In this document: in pieces, positions 35,440 to 44,368 of the stretch
How positions within the stretch are numbered: the first letter of the stretch is position 1
Layout of the letters: the number at the start of each line of letters is the position of its first letter
Origin: an uncultured Prolixibacteraceae bacterium
GTDB lineage: Bacteria; Bacteroidota; Bacteroidia; Bacteroidales; Prolixibacteraceae
DNA: 64,000 nucleotides
Assembly: GCA_913063265.1 (NCBI GenBank)
Contig: CAJXZG010000003.1
Span: 56,295-120,294 of the forward strand
Reading direction: 5' to 3'
The notes under the pieces: generated by a model
What the model was told of the DNA's origin: nothing
What the model saw: the letters and a program-made list of their open reading frames with translations, nothing else
The model's database searches: none
Program-made: the position numbers and the translations under genes

Positions 35440-36465
35440 TCATTTTACAAATAAACCAATAATTTCATTACAGAATTTGTCCGGTTCTTCAAAAAACGGG
35501 AAATGGGCTGAATTTTCGAAATACACTATTCCCTTTTTAGGTGCAGTAATCATCTCATAATATTCCTGAATCAATTCATATGGAGTTGTGTAATCAGATT
35601 TCCCAACAAAAAAATATACAGGTACCTGGTAATCTCTTATTTCGTTTGCTATGCTGCCCGCAAGCATATTGTATTTCATGTTTCGTGAACTGAATGAAGA
35701 ACCCTTTGCAACATTCAACGCTTCTTTTAGTCTGTATTCAGGAGCTTTTAATCCTGTCCAAAGCAAGGGAAAAAATGAAGTGCTGTTTTTTAATTCTCCA
35801 CCAAATTCAAAAAGCCAGTTTTCCAAGTTTGGATTTTCTACACTATCCAATACCGAAATAATATCTCCTCTTTTTGCTTTGATTGCCTGCTTCCGAATAA
35901 AATTCTCCTGTATTATCCTGGATTTTTTGTGGTCTACTACCTGACCAATACTTATATAAGCTTTAAAAAGTTCAGGACGTTGATTTACCATAATACTTCC
36001 CAGGTAGCTGCCAAAAGAATGGCCTGCCAGAATAATTTTCTCCTGTTTATATCGCTTTCTTAAGGTATCGGTTAAAGTGAATGCATCCTTAATCAGTTGC
36101 TCTGTATTTATGCTTTCAGGTGAAGGAATATTTTTTGAATAGGTTTTTCCGGCTCCCCGTCTGTCCCATTGTACAACAGTAAAGTGTTTTTCCAGCGGGC
36201 GTTGAAACTGATGCGCAAGGTACATCATTGGCATTCCCGGTCCACCGTGCAAAAACAGTAAAACGGGATTATCGGTATTTTCACCTCTTATTAAAACACA
36301 TTGTTCAATACCTCCAATTTTAACATAATCAATGGCAGATACAGTATTATTTTTTGAATGTATTTTTGGAGTTCTTGCAGGCCAAACCCACCAGACTAAT
36401 AATAATATCATTAGCACCAGAACAAACAGTCCCAGACTTTTGAATATTATTTTAGTTAGTTTCAT
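35440..36465 (-). CDS. Alpha/beta-hydrolase, proline-iminopeptidase-like
   Basis: A 341-residue protein with an N-terminal membrane helix (about 10-28) and an alpha/beta-hydrolase fold: oxyanion motif LFLHGGPGMPMMYLAH, VVQWDRRGAGKTYS, nucleophile in LAGHSFGSYLGS, Asp in FFVGKSDYTTPYE, and His in FENSAHFPFFEEPD. HGGPG and GHSxGS are typical of the prolyl aminopeptidase group. Substrate not determined. Bacteroidota often have such anchored hydrolases of unknown role. Confidence 0.88.
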   Translation of the reverse strand: MKLTKIIFKSLGLFVLVLMILLLVWWVWPARTPKIHSKNNTVSAIDYVKIGGIEQCVLIRGENTDNPVLLFLHGGPGMPMMYLAHQFQRPLEKHFTVVQWDRRGAGKTYSKNIPSPESINTEQLIKDAFTLTDTLRKRYKQEKIILAGHSFGSYLGSIMVNQRPELFKAYISIGQVVDHKKSRIIQENFIRKQAIKAKRGDIISVLDSVENPNLENWLFEFGGELKNSTSFFPLLWTGLKAPEYRLKEALNVAKGSSFSSRNMKYNMLAGSIANEIRDYQVPVYFFVGKSDYTTPYELIQEYYEMITAPKKGIVYFENSAHFPFFEEPDKFCNEIIGLFVK

Positions 36466-36579
36466 GAATGAAAATAAACTTTGGACCGGTCATTTTGTTT
36501 TTAATCTTCAAAAACCAAATTACCGTAATTCATTATTGAAAGTAATGTAAGATTTTATATAAAAGAATAACAAATTACA

Positions 36580-37092
36580 TTATTCAAATATTTGTACTCC
36601 TCTTGTAACAAAAGAAAGCCCTTGCTGGTAGTAGGTTGAAATCATAACCGCCTCGAATAAAGGAGGATTTTTGCTGTTTTTTACAGCCCAGTCGAAAACA
36701 AAGTTTGCACCGGAACCACCTTCATTATCCTTTTCCCCTATAACAATTTCTATAGTTTCAAGCGGTAAAAGATAAGTTGCCTGTTTTAAATATTGTCTGA
36801 TATGATCTCCTTTGGTGTTATAATAATCGGCTGTTAGAATGTAAACCGAGTCGGTGGCAGAAATGTTACGAATACTGATGGTTATTGTCAGGTCCGAAGT
36901 TCTGTTTTCATGTGTGTGATAAATATGAGAGTACAGTGGAAGGTATGTTTTACCCTTTTCTAAAGTACTAAAATTAATTTCAGTTACCTTCCTTTCCTTC
37001 CATTTGTTTTGAAGTGGAACTATAGTTTCTTTCTTTTCTTCACACGATGCAAAAAATATGATAATCAAAATTAATATGGTTATTTTTTTCAT
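36580..37092 (-). CDS. DUF3124 lipoprotein
   Basis: About 170 residues from Met at 37092, chosen because MKKITILILIIIFFASCEEK forms a clean lipoprotein signal. The frame extends 12 codons further upstream without a signal. The DUF3124 domain includes YLPLYSHIYHTHENRTSDLT, SVYILTADYYNTKGDHIRQY and ETIEIVIGEKDNEGGSGANF. The family is of unknown function. The gene lies downstream of the GH43-type gene in the same direction. Confidence 0.85.
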   Translation of the reverse strand: MKKITILILIIIFFASCEEKKETIVPLQNKWKERKVTEINFSTLEKGKTYLPLYSHIYHTHENRTSDLTITISIRNISATDSVYILTADYYNTKGDHIRQYLKQATYLLPLETIEIVIGEKDNEGGSGANFVFDWAVKNSKNPPLFEAVMISTYYQQGLSFVTRGVQIFE

Positions 37093-37169
37093 GGTGTACA
37101 TTTGTTTACAAGATATGAAATTTATCAATCAATCAGTATTCATATTCAGTAAACCATAAAGAATATATT

Positions 37170-38288
37170 TTAATAAATTACCGGAATCTGAACATTAAAC
37201 GATTGTAATACACCTTTTTCATCTTTTATATCGGAAGCACAAAGTAAAACAACAGGTTTGCCATTTTCAATATACAACTGAGGTCGTTCGAGGTGAAGTA
37301 CTTTTTGTTTATTACCATCTGCCCAGTTTATTTCTAATATTGAAACCAGAGGATTCTTCGATAATTCCCAGTTAAATCCATCTTCTGATTCGAAGAGAAC
37401 CAGTGCTCTTCCTGCATTGGTAAATGCCCCATTCATATCTTTAACAATAGCCCTGTATTTTCCTTCTTCGTACCAAATAAACGGATCTTCAGCCGGGAAG
37501 TCATATCCTTTAGCCTGAAAAACCGGATTTTCAAACTTTTTAAATGGCCCGGTTGGACTTTCAGCAGTTGCCACACAATGAACTACCGGACCACCCCAGA
37601 TTCCGGGTCTATGTTTTCCAACTGCCTTGTAAACCATCAAATAACCACCTTCAGGCCGTTGAGTAATCGATGGATTACTAACCATCAGAGCATCAATTGC
37701 ATTTTTTTCCGGTGACACATCAATAAGAGGAGTGTCAAACCTTTTCCACGGACCGTTTGGATTGTCTGCCACAGCAACACCAATCCTTTGGTTGTTTCTG
37801 TGAATAGGATTTATTACTACATTTCCCGGAGAACTGACAACTTTACCGTCTCCGGTATTTCCCATGTAATACAGGTAATATTTGCCATCGAATTTATGGA
37901 TTGTTGGATTATGTGTGCATAAGCCATCCCAGTATTCTTTACCCCTGAGAGGAAGAGCAACATCTTTAAATTCAAATGGACCAAAGGGACTGCTTGAAAC
38001 AGCATGAGCAATTTCAGAATCGGTTACCCAAGCCCAGCCCAATTCTTTTTCCCATCGTGAATAAAATAAATGATAAAGTCCATCATCGCATTTAACCATT
38101 GAAGCTCCCCAAATACTCCACTTTTTATCTTCAAACCTGGATTTGAGCTCCGGTTTTCCTAAAGTCAGTTTATAATTGTTTTCAAATTTTAAGCCTAATG
38201 AATACGCCGAAATTTCGGGATCAGTGAAATTTTTTTTATTCGTATTGATCAAAAAAATAAACAGAATGGTTAGCAGAAAATATTTCAT
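37170..38288 (-). CDS. Exported GH43/GH117-type five-bladed propeller glycosidase
   Basis: A 372-residue protein with an N-terminal hydrophobic segment (YFLLTILFIFLINTNKKNF). The propeller repeats are WSIWGASMVKCDDGLYHLFY, NPTIHKFDGKYYLYYMG, NPSITQRPEGGYLMVYKAVG and PFIWYEEGKYRAIVKDMNG. Each blade opens with a D/N-x-K-Y-Y pattern as in clan GH-F/GH117 folds. In a region with agar-type enzymes a 3,6-anhydro-L-galactosidase role is possible, but the sequence could equally be another GH43-like activity. It lies 20 bases from the membrane AraC gene (38309-39442), which probably regulates it. Confidence 0.75.
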   Translation of the reverse strand: MKYFLLTILFIFLINTNKKNFTDPEISAYSLGLKFENNYKLTLGKPELKSRFEDKKWSIWGASMVKCDDGLYHLFYSRWEKELGWAWVTDSEIAHAVSSSPFGPFEFKDVALPLRGKEYWDGLCTHNPTIHKFDGKYYLYYMGNTGDGKVVSSPGNVVINPIHRNNQRIGVAVADNPNGPWKRFDTPLIDVSPEKNAIDALMVSNPSITQRPEGGYLMVYKAVGKHRPGIWGGPVVHCVATAESPTGPFKKFENPVFQAKGYDFPAEDPFIWYEEGKYRAIVKDMNGAFTNAGRALVLFESEDGFNWELSKNPLVSILEINWADGNKQKVLHLERPQLYIENGKPVVLLCASDIKDEKGVLQSFNVQIPVIY

Positions 38289-38308
38289 TGCAGTATTGTT
38301 ATGGATTA

Positions 38309-39442
38309 TCAGGCTGCTGAATCAATAGCTTTCTTTTTAAACTCAGAAGGAGTTATGCCTGTGAATTTCTTAAATGCAGTATTAAATGATGATTTTGAGT
38401 TAAAACCAACTTCATATAGTACCTCCAGTACTGTAAGTTTTTCATCGCTGGTGGTTTTAAAAATATCCATTGCTTTTTTAATCCGATATTCGTTTACATA
38501 ATCAAAAAAGTGTTTGTCAAGGTGCAGGTTAATAGCCACCGAAAGCTCCCTTGAGGGCACATTAATCTGTTTAGCAAGGTCGTAAATACTTAACGAAGAA
38601 TCCATAAATGGTTCATTGATTTTCATGTGGTTTTCAAGTTTCTGAATAATTTCAGGTAACTGTTTGTTATTGTCTTCGGAATTAATATTCCTGATCAATT
38701 GAATATTGGAGTCAACACCAATAAAAACCTCGGGCTTTTTTAAAGCCTGTAAAACCAACCATATTACAATTAAAACGGCAGCAGCAGAAACCACAAAAGT
38801 AAGCACGGTAAAAAGAGATTCTTTCTCGCTAAACCTGATAATATTTTTAAAGGTGGCAATTAAATCAACCGCAAAAAGCACTGTGATTAACCTTTGTAGC
38901 CATTTATAATTGTCAAGTTTCGGGCTGGCATAATTTTCCTGTAATAGATGTTTATATCTGTACAAAAGGCGGAAACAAAAAAAGTAATAAGTGAATATCT
39001 GAATATGGAGTGATATATAAATAGTGTTAATAACCCTGTCTGTATTAATCAGTTCAATCCAATCAGTATCCGGATTTATGTATAATGGCAGGTAATAATC
39101 ATTGAGTAAAACAAGATTAATAATCCCCATAGGCAGCAGATGTAACAGCGTGTTCCGGCTCAATTTAAAATCTTTATAAACCGATGATTTTACAAAAAGG
39201 TAAAGGGCCGGGGCAAGTAAAAAAGTCGTTTGGCTGATTATCATTCCTAACACCGGATAGTTGCTGTAAACGAGAGCAGTGGTAAATTGAGCACCATTAT
39301 CCTGGATTACAAGAAGCAGATAAACGGACAATAAAATATTACTAAGTTTTCTTTCCGTTTTAGAAGTCAATAAAAACAAAATAAGAATGCTTGCTGCAAA
39401 CAGATAAAAGAGTGACAAGGTATTAAATAGGTTCAGTTCCAT
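38309..39442 (-). CDS. AraC-family regulator with N-terminal multi-helix membrane domain (2)
   Basis: A 377-residue paralogue of the regulator at 27083-28225. About seven helices occupy residues 5-225 (LFYLFAASILILFLLTS; FTVLTFVVSAAAVLIVIWLV). The AraC domain covers about 270-375 (IYDLAKQINVPSRELSVAIN; VLYEVGFNSKSSFNTAFKKF). The second helix-turn-helix is nearly the same in both paralogues while the membrane parts differ, suggesting different signals. It is followed by the GH43-type gene and DUF3124 gene, which may be its targets. Confidence 0.9.
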   Translation of the reverse strand: MELNLFNTLSLFYLFAASILILFLLTSKTERKLSNILLSVYLLLVIQDNGAQFTTALVYSNYPVLGMIISQTTFLLAPALYLFVKSSVYKDFKLSRNTLLHLLPMGIINLVLLNDYYLPLYINPDTDWIELINTDRVINTIYISLHIQIFTYYFFCFRLLYRYKHLLQENYASPKLDNYKWLQRLITVLFAVDLIATFKNIIRFSEKESLFTVLTFVVSAAAVLIVIWLVLQALKKPEVFIGVDSNIQLIRNINSEDNNKQLPEIIQKLENHMKINEPFMDSSLSIYDLAKQINVPSRELSVAINLHLDKHFFDYVNEYRIKKAMDIFKTTSDEKLTVLEVLYEVGFNSKSSFNTAFKKFTGITPSEFKKKAIDSAA

Positions 39443-39499
39443 TTTTTACACCGGATTTTTCACAAACAATATAAGAAATATGGATTTAATACGGTTATA

Positions 39500-40375
39500 T
39501 CAGTTAGACAACAATGAATTGTTTTTCAAAAATTCATTTATCATATCATTTACTGATTTATGAGGTCGTTTGGCAACTTCATAAAAATCTGATTTACCAT
39601 CAAATTTCCCGGTTCTGATTCCTTCATAAATTCCTCCGATTATGGTACCCAGAAAATCACCAAGTGCAGCTTTACGCTCTTTTGTATATTCAACAAAAGG
39701 AATGCTTTTGTATTTAAGATGCAAATTGAAGGCTTTGTTTATAGCAGCTGTAAGTTGGATTTGGGTAATGGGTTCTCCGTATAAGTCGTAGGTTTTTCCG
39801 TTAAGGTTATCATCTGTGAGGAGCTTGAAGTAAGCATAAGCCAGTTCTTCCCTCGAGGTATATCCGCATTTGCCATCAGCAGCACTGTTAATTATTCCTC
39901 CCTCTTTTTTGTAAATATCGATATACTCTAAATCCGGTTCAATATAAATGCCGTTTCTTCCAATGGCCCATTGTAAACCTGAATTTTTGATATCTTCTTC
40001 AGTTTGTCGGTTACTTGCCACAACCGGACTAAAATCATTCCCTTCTTTTGCTCCTTTAATACTTGTATAAACAATCTTTTTAATCCCGCTTTCTTTTGCC
40101 GCTTCAATGATATTCCTGTGCTGTTGAATTCGCTTTTCGGGATGGTCCATTCCTGATACCAAAAGTAAAGTGTCGATATCTTTAAGTGCGATTAAAAAAT
40201 CTTCCTTACTGTTGTAATCTCCTTTTCTTATTTCAACACCGAGAGATTTTGCCTTAACAGGAGTTCGTGCTATTCCTGTAACATTATCTTTTCCAATCTC
40301 TTGTTTTAATCTGTTAATTATTGCTGAGCCAAGGTTTCCACTCGCTGCAGTTACGGCGATTTTAAAAATTTTCAT
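39500..40375 (-). CDS. NmrA-like NAD(P)-binding oxidoreductase (QOR2-like)
   Basis: A 291-residue Rossmann protein. The dinucleotide motif VTAASGNLGSAIINRL at the N-terminus, VTGIARTPVKAKSLGVEIRK, TLLLVSGMDHPEKRIQQHRN and KKIVYTSIKGAKEG are typical of atypical SDRs such as NmrA and quinone reductase 2. It may reduce quinones or act as a redox sensor. It stands alone, divergent from the TIM-barrel protein gene at 40583. Confidence 0.85.
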   Translation of the reverse strand: MKIFKIAVTAASGNLGSAIINRLKQEIGKDNVTGIARTPVKAKSLGVEIRKGDYNSKEDFLIALKDIDTLLLVSGMDHPEKRIQQHRNIIEAAKESGIKKIVYTSIKGAKEGNDFSPVVASNRQTEEDIKNSGLQWAIGRNGIYIEPDLEYIDIYKKEGGIINSAADGKCGYTSREELAYAYFKLLTDDNLNGKTYDLYGEPITQIQLTAAINKAFNLHLKYKSIPFVEYTKERKAALGDFLGTIIGGIYEGIRTGKFDGKSDFYEVAKRPHKSVNDMINEFLKNNSLLSN

Positions 40376-40549
40376 TTTTTTTAGTTATCTAAGGTTATAA
40401 AAATGGTTATACAAATTATACATTTTAAAATGATATTTGTTTTCCGATTTTTTCTAAACAAGATATTACCGGTCGTATATGATCCTTATTCTTTTTGTTC
40501 AAGTTAGCCTTGGTAATAGGATCGTTCAAGCTGTTTAAAAAACTTTAAT

Positions 40550-40557
40550 TACATTTG
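40550..40557 (+). promoter_or_regulatory. Predicted -7 element before the TIM-barrel/oxidoreductase run
   Basis: TACATTTG matches TAnnTTTG 25 bases before the ATG at 40583. No clear -33 TTTG is seen at the expected distance. Confidence 0.4.
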
Positions 40558-40582
40558 AGAATCCAAAATCTAAATCAATAAA

Positions 40583-41446
40583 ATGAACCGGTTTCTATTA
40601 ATTACAGCAATTGCCTTTATTACCGTTTTAAATACGGTTTACGGACAAGAATTTAATCCACCCTTTTTTGTATTTGAAGACGGACTTTGGAACGCTAAAT
40701 CTGATGATGCCCAATATTGGTCTGACCTTACCAAAGATTCAGGTTTTGATGGAATGGAATTAATCGGACTGGATAAAGTGGATGACATGATTCCGGCACT
40801 GGAAAAAAATAAATTAAAACTGTTTACGCTGTATATAAAAATCGAGATTGAAAGCGAGCAGCCATACGACAAAAGGTTAAAAGAATGTATCAAAAAATAC
40901 GGGGGACAAATTTCATATCTTTGGATTCATGTTCACAGTAAATTGTTAGCTCCATCTGAAATAAAAGGTGATGCCCGGTGTGTGGAAATTGTTTCAGAAT
41001 TGGCAGATTATGCCGCTTTGTATAATGTGAAAATAGCCTTTTATCCCCATTCCGATTTTCTGGTCGAAAAAATTGATGATGGTGTACGCCTGGCAAAAAA
41101 GATTAATAAACCTAATGTCGGTACGGTATTTAATCTTTGTCATTTTCTGAAAAAAGATGAAAAAGACCAGCTGGAGAGTAAAATAAAAAATGCAATGCCT
41201 TACCTGTTTTTGGTATCGGTAAATGGTGCCGATGATGGTGATACCCATAATTATAATTGGTCGCGCTTAATCCAACCTTTGGGACAGGGAGATTATGATG
41301 TATTCAATGTACTGAAAATTTTAAAAGAAAACGGGTACAATAATCCTGTGGGTTTGCAATGTTATGATATCAAGGGGGAACCGGAAGATTTTCTAAAAGA
41401 ATCTGTACTCACCTGGAAAAAATACATCGTTAAACTGAACCAATAA
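40583..41446 (+). CDS. Exported sugar-phosphate-isomerase/epimerase-like TIM-barrel protein
   Basis: A 287-residue protein with a signal peptide (1-22, ends TVYGQ). The barrel is of the xylose-isomerase-like type: SGFDGMELIGLDKVDDMIPA, AFYPHSDFLVEKIDDGVRLA, VGTVFNLCHFLKKDEKDQ and NPVGLQCYDIKG carry the likely metal ligands (His, Glu, Asp). Export makes a normal sugar-phosphate isomerase role unlikely. In Bacteroidota related proteins act as metal-dependent lyases or hydrolases on 3-keto-glycosides. Two Tat-exported oxidoreductase genes follow, which fits this. Confidence 0.8.
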   Translation: MNRFLLITAIAFITVLNTVYGQEFNPPFFVFEDGLWNAKSDDAQYWSDLTKDSGFDGMELIGLDKVDDMIPALEKNKLKLFTLYIKIEIESEQPYDKRLKECIKKYGGQISYLWIHVHSKLLAPSEIKGDARCVEIVSELADYAALYNVKIAFYPHSDFLVEKIDDGVRLAKKINKPNVGTVFNLCHFLKKDEKDQLESKIKNAMPYLFLVSVNGADDGDTHNYNWSRLIQPLGQGDYDVFNVLKILKENGYNNPVGLQCYDIKGEPEDFLKESVLTWKKYIVKLNQ

Positions 41447-41468
41447 CCAACAACCAACAACCAATAAC

Positions 41469-42767
41469 ATGAACAAAAAACAAAACCGCAGAATATTTAT
41501 AAAAAACTCGGCGATAGTTACAGCAGGAGCAATGGTTTTACCCACAATTATTCCATCATGTGCAAAGGGTGCCAACGATAAAATAACAATCGGGATGATA
41601 GGCACAGGAGATCATGGTATGCACTGGAACTTTAAAAATTATCAAAGAATTAAAGACAAATGTCAGGTAATCGCAATTTGCGATGTTGATAAAGTTCGAA
41701 TGATGAGTGCCAAAGAAGTTGTAAATAAAACTTATGAAGGAAAAGGTTGCAGAACCTATTCCGATTTTCGGGAATTGCTGGAAAGAAAAGATATTGATGG
41801 TGTGCAGATTTCAACACCCGATCACTGGCATGTCCATCAGGCAATTATGGCTATGGAAGCAGGAAAAGATGTAATTTGTGAAAAACCAACCTGGACCATT
41901 CAACTGGGAAGGATACTATCGGATTATGTTGCAAAATCAGACCGAATATTTGCCACAAGTCTGGAAGATCGTTCCCTTGAATCTTATTACAGAATGGCTA
42001 TGCTTGTGCGCAATGGATACATTGGTGATATCAAAAAAATGCGTATTGGCCTGCCCGGTGAACACAGTGTGAAAAATTATGGTGGAACTGAATTTAAGGA
42101 AGTACCAAAAGGTTTTGATTGGGAAATGTGGCTGGGACCGGCCCCGTATTCAGAGTATTCACCCGGGAAAACACATTGGAATTTCAGATGGTGTGATGAC
42201 TATTCAGTAGGAAGTATTGCGGATTGGGGAGCCCATATTATCGATACAGCACAATGGTGCAACGGAACTGAAAAATGGGGGCCCGTTGAAGTGGAAGGAG
42301 TTGGTTCGATGCCGAAGGAAGGATATTACGATACTTTCAATAAATACAGTCTTACCTACAGGTATGAAAATGGATTGGAGATGGATGTCCATGGCGATTT
42401 TGTTGAAATTTTTATTGAAGGAACCGAAGGATGGTTGCTTGTGAAGGGATGGAATCAGGCGCTTCAGTCCAGCAATCCTGAGTGGTTAAAGGTCGATCTT
42501 ACCAAGGAAAACACACAACTTTATACGGCCAAAACAGAACAGGATAATTTTATAGAATGTATCAAATCGCGCAAAGAACCTTATCATCCCGCAGAAGATA
42601 TGCATCGAACAGCTACTATTGCACATATGGGGCACATTGCGATGAAATTACAACGAAAACTGCAATGGGATCCGGGGAAAGAAGAATTTATTAAGGATGA
42701 TGAAGCAAATGCAATGCGCTTAAGAAGTGAAAGAGATCCTTGGAAACTTGCAGATCTGATGGTTTAG
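41469..42767 (+). CDS. Tat-exported Gfo/Idh/MocA oxidoreductase (1)
   Basis: A 432-residue protein. The N-terminus NRRIFIKNSAIVTAGAMVLP then TIIPSCAKG is a twin-arginine signal with a lipobox cysteine. The NAD(P) domain has ITIGMIGTGDHGMHW and VIAICDVDKVRMM. ISTPDHWHVHQAIMAMEAGK is followed by DVICEKPTW, which holds the family lysine. The C-terminal domain has GFDWEMWLGPAPYSEYSPGK and SIADWGAHIIDTAQW. Export of a cofactor-loaded protein by Tat is consistent with a bound NAD. It may oxidise the C3 hydroxyl of a glycoside or act as a NAD-dependent glycosidase. Operon with the TIM-barrel gene (22-base gap of AACCAAC units). Confidence 0.88.
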   Translation: MNKKQNRRIFIKNSAIVTAGAMVLPTIIPSCAKGANDKITIGMIGTGDHGMHWNFKNYQRIKDKCQVIAICDVDKVRMMSAKEVVNKTYEGKGCRTYSDFRELLERKDIDGVQISTPDHWHVHQAIMAMEAGKDVICEKPTWTIQLGRILSDYVAKSDRIFATSLEDRSLESYYRMAMLVRNGYIGDIKKMRIGLPGEHSVKNYGGTEFKEVPKGFDWEMWLGPAPYSEYSPGKTHWNFRWCDDYSVGSIADWGAHIIDTAQWCNGTEKWGPVEVEGVGSMPKEGYYDTFNKYSLTYRYENGLEMDVHGDFVEIFIEGTEGWLLVKGWNQALQSSNPEWLKVDLTKENTQLYTAKTEQDNFIECIKSRKEPYHPAEDMHRTATIAHMGHIAMKLQRKLQWDPGKEEFIKDDEANAMRLRSERDPWKLADLMV

Positions 42768-42892
42768 TTTGTATGAATGATGAAAGAATTTTTTACAAGA
42801 TTCTTTACATCTTCTGCGATAAAAATTAACTTTAGGCCTTTTAATAAAATCAAAGTTTTTACAACCTGAATCTGAAAAAGAAAATCAAAAAT

Positions 42893-44203
42893 ATGAATAC
42901 TAATAGAAGAAATTTTATTAAAAATACCGCTATAGCGACTGCTGCTGTCGGAGTAGCTCCTGCAGTATTAAATGCATGTGCCTCCCCGGCCGAAAAAATT
43001 ACCGTAGCATTAATTGGCTGTCGTTCGATGGGATGGAGTGATTTGGATACGTTTTTAAAACAGGAAAATGTGGAATGTGCGGCATTATGCGATGTTGATT
43101 CAAATATTCTTGAAAAAAGGGCCGCTGATGTTGAAAAACGTACCGGTATACGTCCACAAACAACTGGAGATTTTAGAAAAATACTTGAAAATCCTGATGT
43201 TGATGCTGTTATTATTGGCACTCCTGACCACTGGCATGCAATAATGATGATGATGGCGCTGGAAGCAGGAAAACATGTTTATGTGGAAAAACCAATGGGG
43301 CACAGTATCGAAGAATGTAATGCAATGGTTGCAATGGCTAAAAAACATCCCAAACTAAAGGTTCAGGTGAATATGTGGCAACGCAGCTCAAAACATTGGT
43401 TTGAAGCTTCCGACATAGTTAAATCAGGAGAACTGGGAAAGGTAGGACTTGTAAAAGCATGGATTTACAAAGGTTACAATACGCCTTATCCTTCTTTGCC
43501 TGATGGTGATGTGCCAAAAGGTGTTGATTACGATATGTGGTTGGGACCGGCTCCTAAACGTCCGTTTAATCCTAATCGTTTTCACTATAATTTCCGTTGG
43601 TGGTGGGATTATGCCGGTGGGGCAATGACTGATTGGGGAGTTCATTTACTGGATTTTGGATTGTATGCAATGGATGCAAAAATGCCGCTTTCAATTTCTC
43701 CGGGAGGAGGGATTTATTATCACGAACCGGGAGCCATTGAGACACCGGATATTGAGCAGGCAATTTATGAATACCCAAACCATACAATGATGTGGGAGTG
43801 TGGATTAAATCCAAGTATAGGGCCTTACGGACGCGGACATGGCGTGGCTTTTATTGGTCATAAAGGAACGTTGGTGGTTGATCGCAGTGGATGGGAAATA
43901 ATTCCGGAAACCAACAGAAAAGAGAAAGTACCATTCTTTGAAGCAAAAAAGCAACAGCATTATGGTGATGGAATGACGGAGCATGTTCAGAATTTCCTGA
44001 AGTGTATCAGGGAAGGAGGCGAGGTTAATTGTCCCGTTGAAATAGGAGCTTTAACAGCCATTGTTTCCGAAATGGGAAATATCGCTTATCGAACGGGGAA
44101 AAGAATTCACTGGAACGACAATTCAAAATCTTTTGCTGAAGATGAAGCCAATAAACTGATGAAAGTAAATTACAACGAAAACTGGAAATTACCGAGGGTT
44201 TAA
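42893..44203 (+). CDS. Tat-exported Gfo/Idh/MocA oxidoreductase (2)
   Basis: A 436-residue protein related to the preceding one. Twin-arginine signal NTNRRNFIKNTAIATAAVGV then APAVLNACAS (lipobox cysteine). Rossmann motif VALIGCRSMGWSD, IIGTPDHWHAIMMMMALEAG followed by KHVYVEKPMGHS with the catalytic-type lysine, and GVDYDMWLGPAPKRPFNPNR, AMTDWGVHLLDFGLY in the C-terminal part. Two such oxidoreductases in a row may interconvert hydroxyl and keto sugars with different specificity. A terminator follows at 44232-44258, closing the run. Confidence 0.9.
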   Translation: MNTNRRNFIKNTAIATAAVGVAPAVLNACASPAEKITVALIGCRSMGWSDLDTFLKQENVECAALCDVDSNILEKRAADVEKRTGIRPQTTGDFRKILENPDVDAVIIGTPDHWHAIMMMMALEAGKHVYVEKPMGHSIEECNAMVAMAKKHPKLKVQVNMWQRSSKHWFEASDIVKSGELGKVGLVKAWIYKGYNTPYPSLPDGDVPKGVDYDMWLGPAPKRPFNPNRFHYNFRWWWDYAGGAMTDWGVHLLDFGLYAMDAKMPLSISPGGGIYYHEPGAIETPDIEQAIYEYPNHTMMWECGLNPSIGPYGRGHGVAFIGHKGTLVVDRSGWEIIPETNRKEKVPFFEAKKQQHYGDGMTEHVQNFLKCIREGGEVNCPVEIGALTAIVSEMGNIAYRTGKRIHWNDNSKSFAEDEANKLMKVNYNENWKLPRV

Positions 44204-44231
44204 TTTTGATTACAATTTATATGTTTTAAAG

Positions 44232-44258
44232 GAGTCGGCAATTTGTCGGCTCTTTTTT
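44232..44258 (+). terminator. Rho-independent-type terminator after the oxidoreductase run
   Basis: The hairpin GAGTCGGCAA / TTGTCGGCTC (with two G-U pairs) and a single-base loop is followed directly by TTTTTT. It lies 29 bases after the stop codon of the second oxidoreductase gene. Confidence 0.8.
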
Positions 44259-44368
44259 GCATATATAGAAGCCATTCTATGGGATGTCATCTTTCTGGGT
44301 TAAAAATATAAAAGATGACATCCTTCACTTCGAACTTCCGACTTCTGACTTCCGTCTTCGAGCTTCTT

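Noticed and set aside
37170..38288. Firm GH117 3,6-anhydro-L-galactosidase assignment
   Set aside because: The propeller pattern fits, but no diagnostic GH117 residues could be confirmed by eye, so only a broader GH43/GH117-type call was made.
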